A DNA stretch of 9,264 nucleotides from JBMORO01 sp049322295 (lineage in GTDB: Bacteria > Patescibacteriota > Minisyncoccia > RBG-13-40-8-A): contig JBMORO010000042.1 in the NCBI GenBank assembly GCA_049322295.1, positions 1 through 9,264 of the forward strand, in the 5' to 3' direction. Positions 1 to 5,114 of this stretch are shown here, piece by piece. The translations under genes were made by a program, and so were the position numbers. Under the pieces are notes generated by a model. That model had not been told where the DNA came from, did no database searches, and was given only the letters and a program-made list of their open reading frames with translations. Numbering within the stretch: the stretch's first letter is position 1; every line of letters starts with the position of its first letter.

Positions 1-117
1 GCTTGTCCAGAATTAGAAAATGAAGCTAAAACATTATGGCAAGAAGCAAAAGAATTAAATTTGATTTTTAATGCAATCGTTAATAGGTTAAAAAAGAAAA
101 ATAAAGAAAATTTATGA
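1..117 (+). CDS. C-terminal fragment of an unrecognised protein
   Basis: An open frame enters from the left edge in frame 1 and stops at TGA 115-117, giving 38 residues. The tail is rich in Glu, Lys and Leu, looks helical (EAKELNLIFNAIVNRLKK) and ends in a basic stretch. It resembles the last helix of the small four-helix-bundle (23S rRNA intervening-sequence-type) proteins common in CPR genomes, but 38 residues are too few to be sure. Its stop overlaps the next start codon as ATGA, which suggests translational coupling in one operon. The 5' part lies outside the window. Confidence 0.55.
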   Translation, partial: ACPELENEAKTLWQEAKELNLIFNAIVNRLKKKNKENL

Positions 118-527
118 AAATAGGGATTATCGGTTCAATGCAATTTACAGAAAAAATGATTGAATATCGTGATAAATTAATCGAAATGGGTCACAATGCA
201 TTTGTTACTGATTTACACAGATCATTGATGGGAAAAGCTGACGAGGAAAAGGAAAAAATAAAGCTTTATCAGAAATATAATATGGACGCAATACGAGAAT
301 TTTGGAAGGCAATGCAAGGAGCAGATGCAGTATTGGTTTTAAATTTTGATAAAAATGGTATCAAAAATTATATTGGCGGAAATACTTTAATGGAAATTGG
401 TTTTGCTCATGTTCTAAATCAGAAAATATTCTTATTAAACCCCATACCAGATATTTCTTTTTATAAAACTGAAATTGAAGCTATTAAACCAGTTATTATT
501 AATGGCGATTTATCAAAAATTAGTTAA
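114..527 (+). CDS. Nucleoside 2-deoxyribosyltransferase-like protein
   Basis: This 137-residue protein begins with a Rossmann-like strand (MKIGIIGSMQ). Near residues 70-110 it has the signature GADAVLVLNF, then GGNTLMEIGFAHVLNQKIFLL. In the nucleoside 2-deoxyribosyltransferase fold the Glu of the G-x-x-x-E-I-G-x-A segment is the catalytic nucleophile, and here that would be Glu94. The family cleaves or transfers the N-glycosidic bond of (deoxy)nucleosides or nucleotides. The fold is also shared with other small nucleotide-processing proteins, so the substrate cannot be assigned. It is probably cytosolic: no signal peptide or membrane segment is visible. The start at 114 overlaps the stop of the preceding gene by 4 bases, so the two are probably co-expressed. 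Confidence is good for the fold and low for the exact activity. Confidence 0.7.
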   Translation: MKIGIIGSMQFTEKMIEYRDKLIEMGHNAFVTDLHRSLMGKADEEKEKIKLYQKYNMDAIREFWKAMQGADAVLVLNFDKNGIKNYIGGNTLMEIGFAHVLNQKIFLLNPIPDISFYKTEIEAIKPVIINGDLSKIS

Positions 528-536
528 TTTTTAGTC

Positions 537-601
537 ATTAGACATTTTGAAATTGGGGCTTGATTAGAATAATTAGGTTAATTAGAATAATTAGACATTT
601 T
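537..601 (+). repeat. Tandem TTAG-type repeat before the DedA gene
   Basis: ATTAGACATTTT occurs twice (537-548 and 590-601). Between the copies, ATTAGAATAATTAG occurs twice (563-576 and 581-594) with an 18-base period. The block lies directly before the DedA start. If translated it gives an implausible Ile/Arg ladder (MIRIIRLIRIIRH), so it is intergenic rather than coding. Related TTAGAAATTAG units recur at 4730-4754 and 6650-6678. Confidence 0.75.
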
Positions 602-607
602 CGGGAT

Positions 608-1291
608 ATGGAAATTGTTAGTACCAATGCGGTTTTAAATTTACTATATCAACATCGTTATATTTTCTCTTTTTTGGGCGCTCTTTTTGAGGGCACCTTT
701 ATTATGTTATTGGCCGGAGTTCTTTATAAATTTGGCTATTTTAACTTCTGGGGATTATTTGCAGTTTTATTGGCAGGTTATTTTCTTAATGGAGTTGGCT
801 GGTATTTATTAGGGAGATTTGGCGGTAATGCAATTATGGAAAAATGGGTTAAGCGTTTTCGAGTAGGCAGGAAAATAGTCGATAAACTTGAGGATTATTT
901 TAAAGAACACAGTATTAAAACCCTTTTTATTACCCGAGTTACTTATGGATTAAGTATGTACACATTTATTATCGCTGGTACTCTAAAAATGGCTTGGAAA
1001 AAATTTCTTAGTGTTAACCTGGTCGCCTCCGTAGGCTGGGTGGCTATAATGGTTGGTTTGGGCTATGGTTTCGGAGCCAGTTATCGAGCCTTGAGCATTG
1101 TTACTAAAAGCATTGCTTTTGGTGTGGCGGTGGTTATATTTTTAGCAATCGTCTTAGTTTCAATTTCCTTTGTCTATTTACTTAGATATTTTGCTCGGCA
1201 AAAGTTTGTTCAAGAAATGGAAAAGCATAACCATCCTTTTATAAGAAGAATAGGAGAAGTGATTACTAAAATTTTTAATAATAAAAAGTGA
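608..1291 (+). CDS. DedA / SNARE-associated family membrane protein
   Basis: This is a protein of about 227 residues with several hydrophobic segments. Family features are FEGTFIMLLAGVLYKFGYFN near the N terminus, then GYFLNGVGWYLLGRFGG, and a second conserved block FITRVTYGL...AGTLKMAWKKFLSVN...GWVAIMVGLGYGFG. These match the DedA (PF09335) pattern of re-entrant loops and a conserved Arg. The family sits in the cytoplasmic membrane, and some members act as undecaprenyl-phosphate or phospholipid flippases. A longer frame opens at TTG 560, but its first 16 residues are translated repeat, so I chose ATG 608. No clear ribosome binding site is visible. The TGA stop (1289-1291) also forms the TGn of the promoter for the next gene. 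Substrate is not assignable. Confidence 0.85.
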   Translation: MEIVSTNAVLNLLYQHRYIFSFLGALFEGTFIMLLAGVLYKFGYFNFWGLFAVLLAGYFLNGVGWYLLGRFGGNAIMEKWVKRFRVGRKIVDKLEDYFKEHSIKTLFITRVTYGLSMYTFIIAGTLKMAWKKFLSVNLVASVGWVAIMVGLGYGFGASYRALSIVTKSIAFGVAVVIFLAIVLVSISFVYLLRYFARQKFVQEMEKHNHPFIRRIGEVITKIFNNKK

Positions 1292-1304
1292 TATAATTGA
1301 GGTA
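1289..1304 (+). promoter_or_regulatory. Extended -10 promoter, predicted leaderless start
   Basis: TGA followed by TATAAT (1292-1297) is a consensus extended -10 element. No good -35 is visible. The start codon of the MFS gene begins at 1304, six bases after the hexamer, where transcription would be expected to initiate. The mRNA is therefore predicted to be leaderless or nearly so. A GAGG lies only one base before the ATG, too close for a normal Shine-Dalgarno. Confidence 0.6.
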
Positions 1305-1933
1305 TGGGAAAATTTTCTATTAATAAAATAGTCAGAACTCTTATTAGCGCTGATTTAATTTTTCTTTCGGCTTTTGGTTTGATTACTCCGATTTTTGCCG
1401 TTTTTATTACCGAGCAAATTAAAGGCGGGAACATTGAAGTAGTCGGGTTTGCCGCAGCTGTTTATTGGATAATTAAATCACTTTTACAAATACCCATAGG
1501 CAATTTTTTGGACAAAAGAAAAGGAGAAAAAGACGACTTATATTTTTTAGTCTTCGGTTATCTGATAGTCGGTCTCGTGCCTTTTGGTTATCTCTCTAGT
1601 TTTTTGCCTTGGCACATTTATGTTTTAGAAGGAATTTATGCCATCGGTATGGCAATGGCTATTCCTTCTTGGTGTGCTATATTTACTCGCCATATTGATA
1701 AAGGAAAAGAAGGATTCGAATGGAGTTTAGAAAGCACAGCTTTTAGTTTTGGCACAGGCGTGACTGGAGCATTGGGCGGGATTTTGGTGTCTAAATTTGG
1801 TTTCGATGTGGTTTTTGTAATAGTGGGAATTTTTGCCTTAATAGGCGCTTTACTTCCTTTATTTATTTACAAAGATATCACCCAAAAAGGCGACGGGTTT
1901 TTGAGGTTTTTTAAATCAAAATTATTTCCCTAA
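1304..1933 (+). CDS. Half-length MFS-type membrane protein
   Basis: This 209-residue protein has about six hydrophobic helices, roughly residues 14-34, 45-65, 79-100, 104-126, 145-163 and 168-190. The segment GNFLDKRKGEKDD between helices 2 and 3 resembles MFS motif A (G-x-L-a-D-r-x-G-r-[RK]), so the protein corresponds to the N-terminal six-helix half of a major facilitator transporter (usually about 400 residues and 12 helices). The stop codon is followed one base later by the next gene, and no second half is visible. It may work as a homodimer, be a reduced family, or be a remnant; its intact helices and clean ends favour a functional gene. Substrate is unknown. It likely shares a transcript with the DUF1858 gene. 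Confidence 0.7.
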   Translation: MGKFSINKIVRTLISADLIFLSAFGLITPIFAVFITEQIKGGNIEVVGFAAAVYWIIKSLLQIPIGNFLDKRKGEKDDLYFLVFGYLIVGLVPFGYLSSFLPWHIYVLEGIYAIGMAMAIPSWCAIFTRHIDKGKEGFEWSLESTAFSFGTGVTGALGGILVSKFGFDVVFVIVGIFALIGALLPLFIYKDITQKGDGFLRFFKSKLFP

Positions 1934-1934
1934 G

Positions 1935-2144
1935 ATGGCAAAAGAAAAAATAACCAAAGAGATGAAAATTGATGAAGTAATTAAAAAATACCCCGAGACA
2001 GTTGAGGTATTTATGAAATATAACTTTCATTGTATTGGTTGTGTTGCTGCTAATTTTGAGAGTATTGAGGAAGGAGCCAAAGCCCATGGGATTACACCAG
2101 AGGAATTGGTAGAAGAGTTAAATGAAGCAATAAAGAAGAAATAA
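1935..2144 (+). CDS. DUF1858 domain protein with CxxC motif
   Basis: This 69-residue protein matches the DUF1858 pattern: an N-terminal KMKIDEVIKKYPETVEVFMKYNFHCIGC stretch is followed by an ESIEEGAKAHGI helix. Cys33 and Cys36 form the conserved CxxC pair. DUF1858 domains occur alone or fused to hybrid-cluster and other redox proteins, and a role in redox chemistry or metal binding is suspected but not established. The protein is cytosolic. It starts one base after the MFS stop, so the two are surely co-transcribed. Its TAA stop is the first part of a 14-bp inverted-repeat arm (2142-2155), so the end of the gene is built into the downstream palindromic element. Confidence 0.85.
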   Translation: MAKEKITKEMKIDEVIKKYPETVEVFMKYNFHCIGCVAANFESIEEGAKAHGITPEELVEELNEAIKKK

Positions 2145-2266
2145 GAAAAACCCAAAGCCCATATTTGTCCAATAAGGGGGAGACCTTACACCCCCTTTAT
2201 TTTATTTATATTACATACACTAATGACTTTCCCCCTTAATACAAATATAAACTTGGGTTTTTCTTA
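2142..2266 (+). repeat. 125-bp imperfect inverted repeat element
   Basis: TAAGAAAAACCCAA (2142-2155) is perfectly complementary to TTGGGTTTTTCTTA (2253-2266). Inside these arms ATATTTGT (2161-2168) pairs with ACAAATAT (2241-2248), and TAAGGGGGA (2173-2181) pairs with TCCCCCTTA (2230-2238), separated by small internal loops. About 31 bp of stem enclose a central region of about 48 bases. A competing short hairpin is AAGGGGG (2174-2180) with CCCCCTT (2191-2197). The outer arm with its T-run may serve as a terminator for the upstream genes. The overall form also suits a MITE-like element or a structured RNA. It fills the entire gap between DUF1858 and the polX promoter. Confidence 0.75.
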
Positions 2267-2289
2267 ATAGAAGTGGTAAAATAGAAATG
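2253..2289 (+). promoter_or_regulatory. polX promoter overlapping the inverted-repeat arm
   Basis: An extended -10 (TGG then TAAAAT, 2277-2282) lies eight bases before the polX ATG. TTGGGT at 2253-2258 is a possible -35 with an 18-base spacer. That -35 lies inside the right arm of the palindromic element. Transcription would start near 2289, leaving a leader of only about two bases. Confidence 0.55.
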
Positions 2290-2290
2290 T

Positions 2291-4033
2291 ATGGATAATA
2301 AAGAGATAGCTAAAATTTTGTATGAGATATCTGAATATTTGGCCATAGAGGATGTCCCCTTTAAACCCCAGGCCTATGAAAAGGCAGCGATTAGTATAGA
2401 AGGGTTAGAGGAAGAGGTAAATGAAATTTATAAAAGAGAAGGAGTAAAGGGGTTGACGAAGATTCCTAGCATTGGCCAAGGTATTGCCGAGAGAATTGAA
2501 GAGTTAATAAAAACTGGCAAAATAAAGGACTATGAGAAAATGAAGAGGAAAATGCCGGTTAAACTTGCTGAATTAACTGCTGTAGAGGGGATTGGTCCCA
2601 AAATAGTAGCAAAGCTCTATCGGGAACTGGGTATCAAGAATTTAAAAGATTTAGAAAGGGCAGCCAAGGCCGGAAAAATCCGTCATTTAGAAGATTTTGG
2701 AGAAAAGACTGAACAAAATATTTTGCAAGGCATCGCCTTTTTAAAGAGAAGCAAGGGAAGGTTTCTTTTAGGTGAAATTTTGCCCAGAGTAAAAGAGGCT
2801 TATGAAAAATTAAAGAGATTAAAGGAGGTTGAAAGAATTGATTATTGTGGTTCCATTAGAAGAATGAAAGAAACCATCGGTGATGTTGATTTTTTGGTGA
2901 CTGTTGACGATTCGAGGGGGCCCGCCTTCGCTAAAGTTTCGGCGGATACTATCGTAGATTTTTTTGTTTCTCTGCCCGGAGTAATTAAAATTTGGGGCAA
3001 AGGAAGTACAAAAGCTTCAGTAAGAATGCGACAAGGTTTTGATATGGACATTCGAGTAGTTCCTCAAAGAAGCTATGGCGCGGCTTTACAATATTTTACT
3101 GGTAGTAAAGACCATAATATTGTTTTAAGAAAGATTGCTATTGATAAAGGCTTAAAACTTTCAGAATACGGACTTTTCCGAGGGCCACGAATGATCGCTG
3201 GGAGAGATGAAAAGGAAATCTATGAAAAATTAGGAATGGAATGGATGTTACCTGAAATAAGGGAGAATCAAGGAGAAATTGAGGCCGCTCTTAGACACAA
3301 ACTTCCCAAAATTATTGATTATAATGACATAAAAGGGGATTTACATTGCCATTCTGATTGGGATGGCGGAGCCAATTCAATTGAAGAAATAGCTTTAGCA
3401 GCTCAAGAAATGGGATACCAATATATTGGTATCGCTGACCATACTAAATTTTTAAGAATCGAGCATGGCTTAGATGAGAAACAATTAGAAAGACGAAATA
3501 AAGAAATTGATAAAATTAATCAAAAATATAAGAAATTTAAAATCCTAAAAGGATGCGAGGCAAATATTTTAAGTGATGGTTCAATTGATATTAGAGATGA
3601 GACTTTGGCTAAGTTAGATTTTGTTATTGCCGGAGTTCATTCCAGTTTTAAGATGGAAAAAAATAAAATGACTGAAAGAATAATTAAAGCAATGAAAAAT
3701 CCTAATGTTGATATTCTTTCTCATCCCACGGGCAGGTTAATCCAGAGGAGAGATGAATATCAAATTGACTTTGATAAAATTTTAAGGTTGGCGAAAGAAA
3801 CTAAAACGATTTTAGAAATTAATGCTTTCCCAGAGAGGTTAGATTTAAATGACCAAAATATCCGACGAGCAAAAGAAGCTGGAGTAAAAATGATTATTAA
3901 TACTGACTCTCACCAAAAAGACCAATTGCGTTTTATTGAATTAGGCATTGCCCAAGCTCGGCGTGGCTGGACAGAGAAAAAAGACATTATCAATGCCTGG
4001 CCAGTTGGAAAAATGTTGGGGATGCTAAAATAA
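2291..4033 (+). CDS. polX: DNA polymerase X family protein with PHP domain
   Basis: At 580 residues this matches bacterial PolX, a family X repair polymerase and nuclease used in base-excision and gap repair. In order: an N-terminal 8-kDa-like domain with helix-hairpin-helix segments (IPSIGQGIAERIEEL, VEGIGPKIVAKLYREL); a nucleotidyltransferase core with CGSIRR (186-191), the metal-binding pair GDVDF (Asp198 and Asp200) and a third Asp in FDMDIRVV (about 253); then a C-terminal PHP domain with DLHCHSD (350-356), IADHT, GVHSS, SHPTG and NTDSH (about 538-541). All expected metal ligands appear present, so both polymerase and PHP nuclease activities are plausible. Oddity: residues about 207-221 hold an extra loop (RGPAFAKVSADTI) encoded by a GC-rich repeat just after the GDVDF strand. 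It starts an apparent operon with the VanZ-like gene one base downstream. Confidence 0.95.
   Translation: MDNKEIAKILYEISEYLAIEDVPFKPQAYEKAAISIEGLEEEVNEIYKREGVKGLTKIPSIGQGIAERIEELIKTGKIKDYEKMKRKMPVKLAELTAVEGIGPKIVAKLYRELGIKNLKDLERAAKAGKIRHLEDFGEKTEQNILQGIAFLKRSKGRFLLGEILPRVKEAYEKLKRLKEVERIDYCGSIRRMKETIGDVDFLVTVDDSRGPAFAKVSADTIVDFFVSLPGVIKIWGKGSTKASVRMRQGFDMDIRVVPQRSYGAALQYFTGSKDHNIVLRKIAIDKGLKLSEYGLFRGPRMIAGRDEKEIYEKLGMEWMLPEIRENQGEIEAALRHKLPKIIDYNDIKGDLHCHSDWDGGANSIEEIALAAQEMGYQYIGIADHTKFLRIEHGLDEKQLERRNKEIDKINQKYKKFKILKGCEANILSDGSIDIRDETLAKLDFVIAGVHSSFKMEKNKMTERIIKAMKNPNVDILSHPTGRLIQRRDEYQIDFDKILRLAKETKTILEINAFPERLDLNDQNIRRAKEAGVKMIINTDSHQKDQLRFIELGIAQARRGWTEKKDIINAWPVGKMLGMLK
2916..2945 (+). 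repeat. GC-rich palindromic repeat inserted in frame in polX
   Basis: A GC-rich block with partly palindromic ends (CCGCC at 2922-2926, GGCGG at 2941-2945) interrupts an otherwise AT-rich gene. It encodes the peptide GPAFAKVSA in a place where PolX normally passes directly from the GDVDFLVT strand and a short turn to the next helix (VxDFFVSLPGV). The reading frame is preserved. I recall PAFAKASAG-like peptides scattered in unrelated CPR proteins, which would make this a dispersed element. That recollection was not checked here. Confidence 0.65.
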
Positions 4034-4034
4034 A

Positions 4035-4409
4035 ATGAATAAATTTTCGAAATATTGGTTACCAGTAATAATTTGGGGAGGGGTTATATTTACTCTTTCT
4101 TCAATTCCTGATTTAAAAAGCGGGTTAAAAGAGGATTTTATTTTGCGAAAAATTGCCCACATTTTAGAATTTGCCATTTTGACCCTTTTACTCTATAGAG
4201 CAATCGTTGTTGATGAGCCAAGAATAAATAAAGCAATAATTTTTTCCCTAATTATTGCTTTATTTTATGCCTTATCTGATGAATATCATCAGATATTTGT
4301 TGAGGGTCGCCAAGGAAGTTTTAGAGATGCTGGTATTGATAGCATTGGTATTTTAATCGTTGCCTTAGTATGTTATATTAAAAATAGAAAGAAATCCCCC
4401 ACCAATTAA
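4035..4409 (+). CDS. VanZ-like family membrane protein
   Basis: This 124-residue protein has about four hydrophobic helices. The family signature is complete: an N-terminal WLPVIIWGGVIFTLSSIPD, the KIAHILEFAILTLLLYRA helix, then ALSDEYHQIFVEGRQGSFRDAGIDSIG. VanZ (PF04892) proteins lie in the membrane. The founding member gives low-level teicoplanin resistance, but most homologues, including short ones like this, have no known role. The start is one base after the polX stop, implying co-transcription. The last residues SPTN and the TAA stop are encoded by the left inverted repeat of the GIY-YIG cassette, so the C terminus may have been set by that insertion. Two perfect DNA palindromes (4226-4265, 4273-4295) lie inside the gene. 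Confidence 0.88.
   Translation: MNKFSKYWLPVIIWGGVIFTLSSIPDLKSGLKEDFILRKIAHILEFAILTLLLYRAIVVDEPRINKAIIFSLIIALFYALSDEYHQIFVEGRQGSFRDAGIDSIGILIVALVCYIKNRKKSPTN
4226..4295 (+). repeat. Two consecutive perfect palindromes inside vanZ
   Basis: A 16-bp perfect inverted repeat (AAATAAAGCAATAATT at 4226-4241; complement at 4250-4265, eight-base loop) is followed seven bases later by a 10-bp perfect one (TATCTGATGA at 4273-4282; complement at 4286-4295, three-base loop). Both lie in coding sequence. They could form adjacent RNA hairpins. The AT-rich composition makes chance a partial explanation. Confidence 0.7.
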
Positions 4410-4717
4410 AGACTAATTTTATGTATTATGTATATTTATTGAGGAATAGAACAGGAAAAATTTATCTCGGTTATACTAATGATTTAAGGCGAAGATTAAA
4501 AGAACATAACAGCAGAAGCGGTGGCAAATATACTAAAAATAAAGGACCATTTGAGTTAATTTATTACGAGGCTTATAAATCTATAAACGATGCTGAAAGG
4601 AGAGAAGACAATCTGAAGCTACATAAAAAGGCTTACGTCCAATTAAAAAATAGAATAATAGATAGTCTATAAAATAAAAATTAATTTAATCTTCGTCAGT
4701 CTTTGATTGGTGGGGGA
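4395..4717 (+). mobile_element. Inverted-repeat-bounded GIY-YIG gene cassette
   Basis: TCCCCCACCAATTAAAGACT at 4395-4414 is matched in inverted orientation at 4698-4717 with one mismatch (19 of 20). The arms enclose exactly one gene, the GIY-YIG nuclease at 4421-4672. Outside the core, both arms continue inward to a TAATTTTTAT-like stretch, with about 15 extra bases in the right arm. The extra bases begin with CTTCG (4691-4695), which can pair with CGAAG at 4725-4729. No convincing target-site duplication is visible. Calling this mobile is inference from the architecture: a nuclease gene between terminal inverted repeats, with the left arm overlapping the end of vanZ. Confidence 0.5.
4421..4672 (+). 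CDS. GIY-YIG nuclease family protein (UPF0213-like)
   Basis: This 83-residue single-domain protein starts YYVYLLRN and continues KIYLGYTNDLRRRLKEHN, matching the GIY-YIG core (here VYL...YLGYT). The arginines at 23-25 and His29 follow, then LIYYEAY, and DAERREDNLK with the metal-binding Glu at about residue 62. The YhbQ/URI family is normally 80-100 residues, so it is full length. These proteins hydrolyse DNA phosphodiester bonds. Stand-alone members have poorly known roles, and DNA repair or mobile-element handling have been proposed. No ribosome binding site is visible. The gene sits alone between two 20-bp inverted repeats, 6 bases after the left one and 25 before the right one, so the repeats are its most likely partner or substrate. 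Confidence 0.9.
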   Translation: MYYVYLLRNRTGKIYLGYTNDLRRRLKEHNSRSGGKYTKNKGPFELIYYEAYKSINDAERREDNLKLHKKAYVQLKNRIIDSL

Positions 4718-4729
4718 AAAAGGTCGAAG

Positions 4730-4754
4730 TTAGAAATTAGTAATTAGAAATTAG
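4730..4754 (+). repeat. TTAGAAATTAG tandem repeat
   Basis: TTAGAAATTAG occurs at 4730-4740 and again at 4744-4754, a 14-base period, starting directly after the CGAAG that closes the GIY-YIG cassette region. The next start codon follows 15 bases later. The exact reverse complement occurs at 6668-6678 before rplT. Confidence 0.75.
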
Positions 4755-4769
4755 AGATTTGTTAAATTT

Positions 4770-5114
4770 ATGTTTTATTCAAATTGTTGTTTTGGTTTTG
4801 GGGCGTGGGTTTTGGTTGTTTTAGGGATTTTAGCTCTTTTAACTAACTTGGGATGGATAACCTCCAGCATTTGGCAATGGTGGCCAGTTCTGTTGATAAT
4901 TGCTGGAATCTATATTTTGGTTTTAAAGAAAAAAAGAAAAAAGATGGTTATCCATCATCTTTTTCAGAGATTTGCTACTGATGAACGGGTTCAAGAAAAG
5001 CTTAAGAAAATTATAGATACCGTAGATGAAGTGGTAGATAAAAAATTAGACGAATGGCATAAAGAAGCAACCCAAAAAAAGCCGAAAAGAGATGAAGATA
5101 TTAGCGGAGAATAA
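4770..5114 (+). CDS. Small two-TM protein with LiaI/LiaF-like region
   Basis: This 114-residue protein has two hydrophobic helices at about residues 11-30 and 36-53, joined by a short turn with aromatic residues (SSIWQWWPVLLIIAGIYIL). That arrangement is typical of the LiaI-LiaF-like transmembrane region (DUF5668). A basic juxtamembrane stretch KKKRKKM follows, then a charged, probably helical cytoplasmic tail (VQEKLKKIIDTVDEVVDKKLDEW). LiaF-type domains occur in cell-envelope stress sensors, but this protein lacks the larger C-terminal domain of LiaF, so a signalling role is not supported. Its last 23 bases overlap the smpB start, suggesting translational coupling with ribosome rescue. Function is unknown. 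Confidence 0.7.
   Translation: MFYSNCCFGFGAWVLVVLGILALLTNLGWITSSIWQWWPVLLIIAGIYILVLKKKRKKMVIHHLFQRFATDERVQEKLKKIIDTVDEVVDKKLDEWHKEATQKKPKRDEDISGE

Noticed and set aside
560..607. N-terminal extension of the DedA protein from TTG 560
   Set aside because: The added residues are translated tandem repeat, and the DedA homology begins after ATG 608.
2142..2266. Integron attC site
   Set aside because: The palindrome is about the right size, but the conserved attC core sites (RYYYAAC and GTTRRRY) are not seen, and neighbouring genes are not cassette-like.
2842..3051. Minus-strand open frame inside polX
   Set aside because: It lies antisense to the catalytic region of a clear PolX gene, has no recognisable motif and is a frame shadow.
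4395..4717. Ordinary IS element
   Set aside because: There is no transposase motif and no clear target duplication; only a GIY-YIG domain lies between the repeats.
4730..4754. CRISPR-like repeats
   Set aside because: Units are only 11 bases with 3-base spacing and no spacer variety; this is a simple tandem repeat.
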